In this document: piece by piece, positions 9,917 to 21,120 of the stretch
Numbering within the stretch: the first letter of the stretch is position 1
Layout of the letters: every line of letters starts with the position of its first letter
Source of the DNA: Heterohyrax brucei
Taxonomy: Eukaryota; Chordata; Mammalia; Hyracoidea; Procaviidae
Length of the DNA: 64,000 nt
Direction: 5' to 3'
Assembly (NCBI GenBank): GCA_028571685.1
Contig: CM053141.1
Location: 55,860,333-55,924,332 of the forward strand
Program-made: the position numbers and the translations under genes
Notes under the pieces: model-generated
Seen by the model: only the letters and a program-made list of their open reading frames with translations
What the model was told of the DNA's origin: nothing
Database searches by the model: none

Positions 9917-12380
9917 AGGAGATATCAAAGGAGAAATAAATAATGGGAGTGGCATTAGGTAGTTCATGATGGTAAAACTCCAAGGCAGCACCTTACTCTG
10001 GCTGTTTGGGGGCAGGGTTGTGTTAGACAGTGACTTGGAGGCACATATACAAACACATAAAGGGGCTGCTGTGCAGAGAGGAAGGGTGAGCAGAGAAGAG
10101 AGTAGACAGGCTTCTCTCTCTTTCCTTCATAGTTACAAAACAGCTTCCTAACCAAGCAGAGTGTGTGGGTAGGCCTGTGTGGAGGTCTGCCGTGGCAGGT
10201 TCTGGCCTTCATCACCCAGACAGAGTTAGCCAAGGCGTGGTGCCTCTCCCCTTCTCATAGGATGTGGTGCCCACTCAAATGTGAATTTCTGAGGGAGACC
10301 AAACACGTGCAGACACCTGTAAGGGAAGCAGAAAGCAGGGGAGGCTGCTCCAAAGGCCCTGATGTGCTGGCCGTCTGTTGCGGGAAGTGGCTGCCGTCTG
10401 GGACTCTCTCATTCAGTTCTTCCACCTGCTACCTGTGCTGAACTCCTGTGGCCTTGGAGGGTGGCGGGTGCTAAGGAGAGATTGGAAGAAGCAAGATCTG
10501 CTGGCCCAGCCACCCAGGCTGGACCCTTACTGTCTGGAACGATTATAATCTTGACTGCTGGCCCTTCCTGGGGAGACTCTAATCACACAAAGCCTGTTTG
10601 TTAAACTCCTAGACAAAACACCTGCCTTCAGGGACTTAAGTTCTCTTTGTGGGAGTCCTTATCTTTTTCTAAACTGTAATATTAGAGGTTGGATCATGCT
10701 GATGCCAGAAATTTGCATTCCATACAAATACCTAACAGCTTTGTGTGCTGAACACATGAATCAGAATGTACGTATAATAAAAAGCTTGTTAAGCATCGAC
10801 TCTCAGAGTGATCCTAGGCTGGGGATCCTTTGTGTGGGTGAGTTTTTTCTTGTCAAAGTGTTTTATAATGGTCAGGATCACTGGATTTACATGATACTGA
10901 CAAAAGAAGGTATTCAATATGTTCACTATTATGTCTAGATATAATTCTACCTGTAGGTTGTTTCCTGGGGGAGATTAATATTGTTTTGTGAAGCAATATT
11001 AACATACTGTATTTTTCAAAAATAACACACCCATGTAAATAACACTCCCACACTTACAATGAAGGGAAACTGGGGTAGCCGGCTTAGGAAAATAATGTAG
11101 GGGTGATTGCAGTTGTCAAAAAAAGATAGAGCATGTTATTTGTGTAAATATACAGTACTCAACAAGGACACATTTGTTCCCTGCGGGTTAAGTCACTGAT
11201 AACACAGGCCCACCTTTGCGTGGTCTTATGCTCACTACCACTTTAATTAAGAAATGCAATGAATTGTGGGTAGTGGCCTCTTCACTGGGACCAGTAAACG
11301 GAGTGACTTCTTTGATGTGAGGAAAGCTATTTAAATCAGTCCAGGGACTGTGGGGAAAGATGCCGTAAATGAAGTCATCCAGAGGTCTACTTTGCAATCC
11401 CTGTACATGGGAAACAGGCTAAGCGCTGGCTGCCGGCAAGCATCTGGGTGGAGTGGGAGCTGTGGGAAGCACACACCTGCTAATAGGAAGAAGATAACCC
11501 ATCCAGGGAGTGATCTATGCTGCTCAAGAATGGGGTTTTTGTGACCAAGACTGCATGTATGTTAAAAGTATATGAACTGTAAAAGATTTTAGAGGAGGCC
11601 AGAGTTGTGTTTTTTTGAGTAGGATTTGTCTATACCTGCTGGCACAAATCACCTCAAGCTGGAGGAGCAGGGCTTTGGCTTTCTCAGACACTTATTGTTG
11701 GGGACAGGCTGACACAAAGAGAAACACTGCAGAGGAGGTTCTCAGGAGGGATGGGGACATCGAAGGAAAGGCCATTGTGCCCTCCAGCCAGTGGTGCTTT
11801 GAGTTCTTCTTTAAAGGCAGAGCTGAGACTCAGGAAAGGCGGAGGTGAATTCCACCTGTGCACAGAAACCCTCTCTTGTCGCCTCTGCCTCGCTGTCTCG
11901 TGGCTTCTGCACACACACACACACACACACTTGACTGACAATCTTGCAGGCTGCTTCTCTGCAGGCCGCTCCCCTACAGGCCCAAGAGTGCTGGAAACCT
12001 GATTCAGCTGGGTGCTGCTGCCTGTGTTCCTTCCTAGTGGTGACCTGTAGCCCAAGTGATCTCCTGCTTCCAAAGGGATTTAAAGTGGGCCTGAAGAAGG
12101 AGAACTACAGGGGCAGATAGCATTTCCCTTTATGTGCACTTTCTTTTTAGTTCCTTCCTCTCTTCTGTATTCTTTCTCTGGGCTTCCTGTCCCTTGTTCA
12201 CTTTCTCCCCTTCTGCTCACTCTGTGTCTGGTGGACAAAAGCTTCCAGACCCCAGAGGGGGTGCTCATGTCCTCTGTCCTTTCACAGTTAACCTCCGTCT
12301 CCTCTCCTGGGCAGCTGATCTCTGAGGTCTGTGCCACAGCGGTCAGGGACTGGAGCAACTGTGCCCTTCTAAACAAACAA
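9917..12380. other. Unique sequence with a short (CA)n tract
   Basis: About 2.5 kb without a recognised transposon. It is moderately GC-rich near 10000-10600 and 11600-12340. A (CA)n run lies at 11910-11930. Open frames up to 129 codons exist on both strands (for example 11684-12073 minus) but overlap each other and show no domain. It could hold regulatory sequence or an unrecognised exon. Confidence 0.4.
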
Positions 12381-12543
12381 ACCAACCCAAACCCACTGCC
12401 GTCAAGTCAATTCTGACTCACAGCAATCCTACAGGTCAGAGTAGAGCTACCCCATAGAGTTTGCAATGAGTGCCTGGTGGATTTGAGTTGCCAACCTTCT
12501 GGTTAGCAACTGTAACACTTAACTACTATGCCACCATGGTTTC
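12381..12543 (-). repeat. AfroSINE
   Basis: It opens with the complement of the tail (AACCCACTGCCGTCAAGTCA) and ends at the head complement (TATGCCACCATGGTTTC). Well preserved. Confidence 0.92.
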
Positions 12544-12559
12544 AGTACCCTTCTAAGGA

Positions 12560-12785
12560 AGAAAAAAAAAGAAGTGGCTGTTGAGTTCACTCTGATTCTG
12601 AATGTGACTTTATGCATCAGAGTAGAACTGTGCTCCTTTACAATTTTGTCCTTTAAGATGTGTAAATATTTTCCTTTTCAGATTTTTCAGAAATTGATAA
12701 CCAGCCTTTCTTTCAAGGTGCCTCTGTGTAGACAGGAACCGCAACATTTGGTTGACTGCTGAGTGTTTTTAACCTCAGTGGGGCC
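12560..12785 (-). repeat. AfroSINE, long-body variant, diverged
   Basis: Key blocks are GAGTTCACTCTGATTCTGAA, CAGAGTAGAACTGTGCTCCT, GAAATTGATAACCAGCCTTT and AAGGTGCCTCTGTGTAGACA. The head end is weak. It lies directly beside the short-type copy ending at 12543, both minus strand. Confidence 0.75.
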
Positions 12786-15202
12786 AGTAAGGCTCTGCTT
12801 CTGAGGATGCAACCCTAAATCTGATCCTGAAGAGATGATCCTAAGTCCAGAAAGACCAACCCAGCAGTGAAGGGGTTACTCCTTTGGGTGCGGGAGTTGA
12901 GCTGTGGAAAGTTGCTGGACACTCTTCCTAGCTTGTCTGATGGAGATGCGACCTGGCACTGCTGAAAAGCTTTAAGATTAATGGAGAAAAGGCAAAATCT
13001 GACAGCTTTTCCACTGGCTTCGGTCCTCCTGGGTGGCCTGGTTGGTCTTGAATGTCACTAGCTACTTAATCTTGTGTATCTGAGGCAGACTGGCGTGTTT
13101 GGGGAACCCTGCTTGCTCTGTATAGACATCAATTGGAGAGGCAGATAAAAGGAAGCTGCATTGAATTTCTCCTTTAAGCCTTTCACCAGGCACTTTCTGA
13201 CTGCAAAATAATTAGTGATAGCAGCAGATGCAGCCACCCTGGGGTGCATGCTCCCACCACACCCACGGGCTGCTCCTGCAGACTGATACCACCCTTACCA
13301 GCATCTTCTCCTTAGCCAACAACTTTTTTTCGCTTTTTTGAAACCACTTGCCCTTGCTTGCTATTCATAAACTCTGGGTGCCTGCTTGACCTTATGGCTG
13401 AGTACATGGGTTTCCAAAGATATATTTAAGAAAAAAGGGGGTAGGGAGAACAAACTCTGCAAGCACAGGTGTGAACAAAGGATTAGGAATAAAAATCTCT
13501 AAATGCACCAATTTATCTGCTTCCATACCCCAAACAGTTAGCTTTAGCTGGTATTTTTTGTCCACAGCATCTGCCTAGGAGGAAAGATTTAAAAACCAAG
13601 ATGCTTTCTACATCCTGTTTTGTCAATCTTAACACGTAAAAGAAGCCATACAGGTTAAGTGTCAAGCGTCAAAGGAGAATGAATTTAAAAAAAAAAAAAA
13701 AAGTTTGCAAAGGAAATCACAATAGGTTGGCTGCTTATATTTAAAAGATAGGCATGTTTTTGTGGTTACTGCGTGGAGTCACTGTGTGTCTGGCCTGGTG
13801 TGGTGTGGGCAGGAAGCCTTGAATGTGTCTCACACATACTCAAGTCTAAACATTATGGTTTATGAGAAACCCGTCGTAAACCTAAATAATAGCTTCAGTC
13901 AAAAATGAGCTTCCATTGGTGTATTTCAAATCATTTGTCCTCACCTTTCATCACTTTCTGATGCTATAAATCCAGAAGCATGGTTGAGGGTGTCACTTAA
14001 CCAGGGTGAAGTGATAAGCAGCTCCAGGCTGACTGCAGCCAGCAGACAACACAGACCCAGCTTCAACTCGGGATCTGGGAGCAGATAGAACCTCTGCACT
14101 TTCCAACGTGGGAGAGACACCTTGCCTCTTGACAAGTATACACAGGACGATGCAGAGTGCATGCCCTGCAATGTGCATTTGGCTGGGGTGAAAGGTCTCT
14201 TTAAAGCAGAACATTTTCCAGTAAACATACACAAAACTCATCATAAACCAGACTAATTCTTCTGTCTGCCTAAGGAAGATGGAAGACATAAACTGAGTCC
14301 AACACCGCAGCAATATGTCATAGTTCTCCATTACACCTTTGAAATATCACCAGATATCTGGCTATTTTTAAATTACCAGCTTTTCCTCTCTGGCCAAGGG
14401 TGTCTGCTTAAAAGAAGATGCAGGAAGTTGCTAATGGGACTTAAAATGGAAAATGAAGTGGAAAGTGAGTCTTCAATATACTCAAAAGCAGCTTTATCTC
14501 AACAATGGTCTCCAGTCCAGAGGTTACAGCTCATTTTGTTTGCGGGTTTCTTTCACTTGTAAAGACACAGACTCACTTCAAGTCACAGCTGACAGAAGTG
14601 ATGTTGAGGAGCATGCAGACCAGTCTGTGAGGCAGGGAAGGAGCTGGAAGATCAATGCTTCCTTACTCTTCCCAAGGCTGGCTCTGCTCTTGGGGACAGG
14701 GAAGCCAGAAAGCACAGAAGGCTACTTCCTAGACATTAGGGAACAGAAAGGAAGTCAGGAAATGCAAATATAAACAGAAGGAACCAAAACAGAAGAAACT
14801 GGTAGACAGAAAAGAGTCATTTTTCTCGGGGATTGGCTTTGGGTGTTTTTCAAACTTCTGGTTAGAAATATTGGGAACAATGCCTCCCTCTTACAGAAAA
14901 AAATTAAAAAATATGTATATTTTTTTCTTTAAAAAAGAGAAAAAAGCTGTGTAGCTGTGGAACAGGAACCCAGCACATGAGCCCAATGAAGAGGAAGTTC
15001 AAGTTTCAAACCTGAAGTTGTAGCCAGAGTCTCTGTAGCCCAGGTTCTCTCTAACACACCTTTTGAATGAAAGGTGGCAGTCACCTCTGTCATAAAGATC
15101 CAAAAGATTCAAAACAAAAACATGGAAATCACTCTGTGGCTGTAATTGCTGGCAGGCTGTGAGAGGTTTCTCCACAGCAATGTTTCAGCCACTGTTATCT
15201 GA
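12786..15202. other. Unique sequence
   Basis: About 2.4 kb with no recognised repeat. A-runs occur near 13686-13703 and 14925-14945. Open frames of 97-112 codons on both strands (13941-14331 minus, 14453-14773 plus) show no domain or splice context that I can defend. Confidence 0.4.
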
Positions 15203-15373
15203 AAACCAACCAGACCCACTACTGTTGAGTCGATTTCAACTCACAGAGAGCCTACAGACTGTGTAGGACTGCCCCCCAACCCCCAGATTTTTCATGGAAC
15301 GCCTGGAGGATATGAACTGCTGATCTTTTGGTTAGCAGCCATAGCGCTTAACCACTGTGCCACCAAGGTTTCC
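15203..15373 (-). repeat. AfroSINE
   Basis: Tail complement GAAAACCAACCAGACCCACT, body complement with a C-run (CTGCCCCCCAACCCCCAGAT), and head complement CACTGTGCCACCAAGGTTTC. Complete. Confidence 0.9.
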
Positions 15374-15690
15374 ATCTGAGTCTTAATGTCCCCTTGAAGG
15401 TTGAGATTCCCCTAGTACCTTCTCAAGAGAACTAATTGAGAACTTTTCAGATGGCTTATTGAGTCTGAGAAATAAATATAGTGGCAGATGGATTCAAAAT
15501 GTTTTCTCGGTGTTGTGTGAAGCCACTAGTACCGAACTGTGAGGTCATTTAGAAGGCACATGAGGAGGCTCCCATGCCCACAAATATCTAAGTGGTCTAC
15601 CTGCACGCTTTTGTATTAAGATTCCATGTCATCAGCAGTCTTGTACCCAAAGACAACCCTGGAAAGGGTGCCATATACATTCACTGATCC
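15374..15690. other. Unique sequence
   Basis: I see no named element and no coding signal here. Confidence 0.35.
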
Positions 15691-16330
15691 AACAAATATG
15701 TTTTTTTAACACTGACTGAGTGCCAGACACTGTTCTGGATATATAGCAATAATCACAACTAAACACCGCTCTTGAATCTTTTGGGGAAGTCATACATTGA
15801 CTGGAATTATAAGTCTGAAAACCATTTTAAATGCTACCAGGTGCTATGAGAGTTCAGTGAAGGGATGAAAAAAGACCTCCCTGCGTACAGGTAAGACCTG
15901 AGTGATGATGCTGGTGATGCCCCAGGAAGAAGGGATAAAAGGCCTGACAACAGGAAAAGAGCAGGAGGAACTGAAAGAAAACAAAATGATCACAACAGGG
16001 AGAACAGAGGAAGAGTGGTGTGGCCCAGAGTCCAGAAAGTGAGCAAGGCCAGGCCACAAAGGACCTCAGGGTTCATGTTGAAAACTGTTCTCTATTCTAA
16101 GAGAATAAGAAGCCACTAAAAGATTTTAAAAAGAGAATGCTATGATCCAATTTGCATTTCAGGTAGACCCCTGGTCACCTCTTTATGAAGAGTGTATCAT
16201 TTGAGCCAGAGATAATTCCAGGAAAGAATTAGGAAACCTAATTCTGAGTGTGAGACAGAGGCATATTGGACCGATGTGGTGACAGCAATGTTGGGGAGAA
16301 GCAAGAATATCCTACCTGACGCCTGCGAAC
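15691..16330 (+). repeat. Ancient pan-mammalian interspersed repeat, family not assigned
   Basis: The text GATCCAACAAATATG..GAGTGCCAGACACTGTTCTG, then AGGACCTCAGGGTTC and AAGAAGCCACTAAAAGATTT, follows the order of a widespread old mammalian repeat. That repeat reads 'ATTCAACAAATATTTATTGAG' then 'TGCCAGGCACTGTTCTAGG' and later 'GGAAGCCATTGGAGGG'. I do not recall its proper name with confidence. Confidence 0.5.
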
Positions 16331-16785
16331 AAATTCCGGTTAAGCTTTATCAGGACCAGCAATAGGCAGCGGCAGGCAAGAAAGCCACACGAGGATCACA
16401 AAGAAAGTGGGTCTTGGCAAATTAATCAGAGCCATGTCTGATCAGACAGGAGCAGCAAGAGTGAGGGGGTGACTGGGAACACATGCTCTGAAGATAAATT
16501 TCACCAACTTGAAGATTTTGCTTCAGAAAACTCCTGTGTGAAAGTTCTAGCAGTTATTAATAGGAGCAGTTTAGTCATAGTAGAAAAGAATACTGCAAAG
16601 TCTTCCTTTAAAAGGAGAGCTATATTAGACCTGTATAGCTATGCTATACAGCTATACCTGTATTAATGTAAGAAATGAGATATATTTCAAACATTAAATA
16701 ATTATATGTCATCCTTCAGAAACTTACCTGTTACATAGCTCTGTGGAGCTGCTGTACACATACATAAGAGTCAAAACCCTGCATA
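16331..16785. other. Unique sequence
   Basis: No recognised repeat. It includes a short palindromic-looking run around 16625-16665 (TATAGCTATGCTATACAGCT). The sequence becomes A/T- and TA/CA-rich toward 16780. Confidence 0.35.
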
Positions 16786-16833
16786 ATGTCACTGTATTTT
16801 ATGCATACATGCATACATATGTGTATATGTAAT

Positions 16834-16990
16834 AGCAGCCCTAGTGGCACAGTAGTTAAGAGCTCAGCAGCTAACCAAAAACGACCAGCAGTTCGAATCT
16901 ACCAGCTGCTTCCTGAAAATCCTGTGGGTCAGAATTCTACTCTGTCCTATAGGGTTGCTATGAGTTGGAACCAATTCGATGGCATTTAAC
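16834..16990 (+). repeat. AfroSINE in microsatellite
   Basis: Head AGCAGCCCTAGTGGCACAGT; near-perfect B box GTTCGAATC at 16891-16899; body TTCTACTCTGTCCTATAGGG; tail CAATTCGATGGCA. One of the better preserved copies. Confidence 0.92.
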
Positions 16991-17047
16991 CACACATGTA
17001 TATATGTGCATACATATATATATATGTGTGTGTGTATTTGTATATAT

Positions 17048-17198
17048 GGAAATCATGGTGGTGTAGTCATTAAGTGCTATAGCTGCTAATCAAAACACCC
17101 ACAGTTTGAGTCCACCAGGTACTCCTTGGAAACTCTATGGGGCAGTTATAGTCTATCCTGTAGAGTCACTATGAGTTGAATCAATTCAGTCGGAGCAG
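17048..17198 (+). repeat. AfroSINE in microsatellite
   Basis: Head GGAAATCATGGTGGTGTAGT, B-box zone AGTTTGAGTCCACCAGG, body TATGGGGCAGTTATAGTCTA. Same strand as its neighbour 57 bp upstream but with different mutations, so not a simple duplicate. Confidence 0.9.
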
Positions 17199-17464
17199 AT
17201 ATGTGTGTGTATATGTATATATACATACATAGACATATATACACACACACAAACATATATATATATATATGTATATATAAAAGAGGGTAAGTCAAAAAGT
17301 ATTGCTGCTAGGATTCCAGTTCACATATGCATGAATTCACTACAAACAAGATGTGTTTAAACATGTCTCTGCAGTCAATGGATGGTTGCAGACAAGTACT
17401 CTCAGTAATACACTTATCTTAGTCTTATTAGGTTGCCTTTAGTAAATAGGATTGCTTGGTGCCG

Positions 17465-20141
17465 TGAAACAGGGCTTTTACATATATACTATTTTAGATG
17501 GAAGGTTACAGAGCAAATTAGCTTCTTATAGACAATTAGTACACTTACTGTTTTGAGGCATTGGTTGCCACTGCCATGATATGTCAACTCTCTCCTCTTC
17601 TCAACCTGGGTTCTCCATTACCAGCTTTCTTGTCCTCACCTTCCTCCTCATCCTTGCCCCTAGGTTGATGTGTCCACTTAACCCTGTTTTGTTTTATGGG
17701 CTTGTCTGATCTTTGCCTGAAAGGTAAACCTCAGGTGTGACTTTAGTACTGAGTTAAAAGAAAGTCTGGGAGGCCATACTCTTGGGATTTCTCCATTCTC
17801 AGTTAGACTAGTAAGCCGTGTGTGTGTTTGTGTGTGTGTGCGTGCACGCACAAGTATGTGTTAGAATTTTGTTCTGTTTTTCTCCAGCTCTGTCCAGGAC
17901 CCCTTGTTGTAATCCCTATCAGAGCAGTTGGTGGTGGTGGCTGGGCACCATCCAGTTGTGCCGGGCTCAGTCTGGTGGAGGCCGTGGTAGTTGTGGCTAT
18001 TAGTCCTTTGGACTAATCTTTCTCTTGTGTTTGGTTTTTCTTTATTCTTTCTTGCTCCAGACAGGGTGAAACCAGTGAGGCATCTTAGACAGCTGCTCGC
18101 AAGCTTTCAAGACCCCAGATGCTGCTCACCAAAGGAGGCTGTAGAAAATTTTCTTTATAAACTGTATTATGTCAATTGATTCAACTGAGTTAGATATCCC
18201 CTGAACATGGTTCCCAGGCCTCAGCCAAGTAATCTAGCTTCTCAGGGAGTTTGGATGCATCTATAGAGCTTGCATGATCTTGCCTTGGTCAAGTTCTGCT
18301 GGCTTCTCTAGTGTTGTGTACTGTCTTACCCTTTACCACCAGTTACTACTTATCTATTGTCTATTTAGTGTTTTTTTCTCTCTACTCCCCAACATCTTGT
18401 ACATCAAAGACTGTTACTTTTTTTGTGTGTGAATCTTTTCGTGAGCTTTTATAATAGTGGTCTCATACAATCTGTGTCCTTTTGTGACTTCACTCAGCAT
18501 AATGTCCTCCAGATTCACCCATGGTGTGAGATGTTTCATAGATTCACTACTGTTCTTTATTGTGTAGTGTTCTGTTGTGTGTATGCATCATAGTTTGTGT
18601 ATCCATTCTTCTAGTGATGGGCACCTTGGTTGTGTCCATCTTTTAGCTATTGTGGATAATGCTGCAGTGAGCATCGATAAGCATGTGATCATCTTATTTC
18701 TTATTTCTTATATTCCTAGCAGTGAGATTGCTGGATCATCTGGTATTTCTATTTTAGCTTTTTAAGGAAGTACCATGTCGTTTTCCAAAATGGTTGTACC
18801 ATTTCGTGTTCCTGCCAGTAGTACATAGTAGTTCCAATAGTCTGGTAGCCTCTCCAGAAGTTATTTTCTGTTTTTTTTTTTTTTTTTTAATTTTTTATTT
18901 ATGCCAGTGGTGTTGGTATAAGATGGTATCTCACTGTGACTTAGATTTCCATTTCTCTGATGGCTAGTGGTTGCGAGCATTTCCTCATGTATCTGTTAAT
19001 TACTTGAAGGTCTTCTTTGGTAAAGTGTTCATATCCTTTGCTTATTTTTTAATCGAATTACTTGTCTTTTTTGTTGCAGAGATGTTGAATTTTCCTGTAG
19101 ATTTTACAGATTAGAATTTTGTTGCATTTGACATAACCAAAAATTTTACCCAGTCTGTAGTTTCCCATTTTATTCTTTCAGTGAAGACTTTTGATGAGAA
19201 TAAGTATTTAATTTCCAGAATATCCCAGTTATCTAGCTTATTTTCTGGTATTTTTATATCATTAGTTATGGTTTATATCCTGTTTATGTTGTGTAGACAG
19301 TCTCTAGCATTGACTTTTTTTTCTTGTATCATCTTTATTATTTTTGATTTTACGTTTAGGTCTTTGATCCATTTTGAATTAGTTTTTGTGTATGGTGTGA
19401 GATATGGGTCCTGCTTCATTTTTTTGCTTATGGATGCCCGGTTTTGCCAGCACCATTTGTTTTAAAAAAATTGTCTTTTCCTCTATGTGGACTTTAGGCC
19501 TTTGTCAAGGAGCAGGTGACAGTAGGTGGATGGATTTACTTCTGGATTCTCAATGCTGTTTCTTTGGTCAATGTTTCTGTATCTGTACTTGTATCAGGAT
19601 GTTTTGACTACCTTAGCTATATAGTAGGTTCTGAGGTCAGGTGGCATAAGTTCTCGTATTTCATTCTCCTTCAATAGTATTTTACTTCTCAGGGACATCT
19701 TCCTTTTCTATGTTGAGTTAATGGTTTATTTTTTCATCTCTTTAAAGAAAGCTGTTGGTACCTGGATCAGAATTGCATTGAATTCATAGAATGCTTAGGT
19801 AGAATTGATATTTTCACAAAGTTGAGTTTACCTATCCATGAGCATTGTATATTTTTCCACTTAAGTGGGTTTCTTTTGATTTCTTGCAGTAGTATTTGTA
19901 GTTTTCTTAGTATAGGTCTTTTATATTCCTGCTTAGATTTATTTCAAAGTATTTTATTTTTGTAGGGGCTGTTATAAGTGGTATTGCTTTCCTGATATCC
20001 AGTCCTTTATTGGTGTATAAGAATCTAACTGATTTCTGTATTTTTATCTTATATGCTGCTACTCTGCTGAATCTTTCTATTAGTTCAAATAGTTATCTTG
20101 TGGAGTCTGGGTTATCTTTATATGGTATAATATCAGCCACA
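17465..20141 (-). mobile_element. L1 LINE, copy 4 (3' UTR through ORF2 reverse transcriptase end)
   Basis: The minus strand carries the 3' UTR (near 17570-18400) and then ORF2 C-terminal sequence. Plus-strand landmarks are TAGTTTGTGTATCCATTCTT (18590), AGTGAGATTGCTGGATCATC (18720), TAAGATGGTATCTCACTGTG (18920), TTTTGCCAGCACCATTTGTT (19442) and ATGCTGCTACTCTGCTGAAT (20052). All are complements of the conserved L1 ORF2 C-terminal region. It is 5'-truncated at 20141, where an RTE fragment starts. Only scattered open frames remain. Confidence 0.9.
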
Positions 20142-20735
20142 AGTGTTGTTGTTGTTAGGTGCTGTTGAGTCAATTCTGACTCATAGTGACCCTATGAACA
20201 ACAGAATGAAACACTGCCTGATCCTGCATCATGCCCAGAATCATTTTTATGCTTAAGCCCATTTGATACTACTGTATCAATCCATCTCCTTGAGGGTTTT
20301 TTTTTGTCTGATCCTCTACCAATCATGATGTCCTTCTTCAGGGACTGATACCTCCTGATAACATGTCCAAAGCATGTAAGACACAGTCTTGTTATCCTTG
20401 CTTCCCAGGAGCACTACGATTGTTCTTCTTCCAGGATAGATCTTTTTGATCCTTTGGCAGTCCATGATATGTTCAATATTCTTCTCTAGCACCACAACTC
20501 AAAGGCATCAATTCTGTCCTCCTCATTCATTGTCCAGCTTTTGTATGCAAATAATGCTATTGAGAATACATGGCTTGGGTTAGGTGCACCTTAATCTTCA
20601 AGATGACATCTTTACTTTTCAACACTTTAAAGAGATCTTTTGCAGCAGATTTTCCCAGTGCAATATATCTTTTGATATTTTGACTGTTGCTTCCATGGCT
20701 GTTGATTACGAAATCAAGTACAATGAAAATTAGAA
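20142..20735 (-). mobile_element. RTE/BovB-type LINE, 3' end fragment
   Basis: The fragment opens with the complement of the RTE tail, GTTGTTGTTGTTAGGTGCTG. It continues through CCTATGAACAACAGAATGAA, ATGTCCTTCTTCAGGGACTG, ACCACAACTCAAAGGCATCA, and GATCTTTTGCAGCAGATTTT up to CTTCCATGGCTGTTGATTAC. The minus-strand protein would be the C-terminal end of the RTE ORF. The plus-strand RTE at 23690-24283 carries the same blocks in reverse complement. Confidence 0.85.
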
Positions 20736-20771
20736 GAAGTGTGTAGTCTACCTGGGATAGGATGATATCCA

Positions 20772-21120
20772 TACACTGTTGTTACATTATTATTCCATTG
20801 TGTGTATGTACCATGATTTATCTACTCACCTGCTTATAAGAATTTAGTCTGTTTCCATCTTTTTACTGTTGTGAATTATGCTGCAGTGAACATGAATGTA
20901 CATGTGTCTGTTTCTGTGAGGGTCCTTATTTCTCCAGGACATATTCCTAGGAGTGGGATTGCTGGTCTATATGATATTTCTATTTGTAGCCTTTTAAGGA
21001 GGCACCATATTGTTTTCCAAAATGGTTGAAGCATTTTAAATTCTCACCAGTAGTGCATAAGAGTTCCAGTCTCCCTGAAACCTTGCCTATATTTGTTATT
21101 TTTCTGATTTTTTTTTTATT
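20772..21120 (-). mobile_element. L1 LINE, copy 5, first half
   Basis: Landmarks TTCCATTGTGTGTATGTACC, ATGCTGCAGTGAACATGAAT, GGAGTGGGATTGCTGG and GTTTTCCAAAATGGTTGAAG repeat the part of L1 already present at 18560-18850. This is therefore a separate insertion. The reading stops at the RTE and resumes at 24284. Confidence 0.85.

Larger units (their letters stand above)
16786..17285. repeat. TA/TG/CA microsatellite blocks surrounding two SINEs
   Basis: Low-complexity segments lie at about 16795-16832 (CATACATGCATACATATGTG), 16996-17046 (TACATATATATATATGTGTG) and 17200-17285 (GTATATATACATACATAGAC then ATATATATATATATGTATAT). They bracket two plus-strand SINEs, suggesting SINE insertion into a pre-existing repeat or expansion of SINE tails. 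Confidence 0.85.

Noticed and set aside
11684..12073. Minus-strand 129-codon frame as a gene
   Set aside because: It runs through a (CA)n tract giving a VCVCVC run and overlaps equally long frames on the plus strand.
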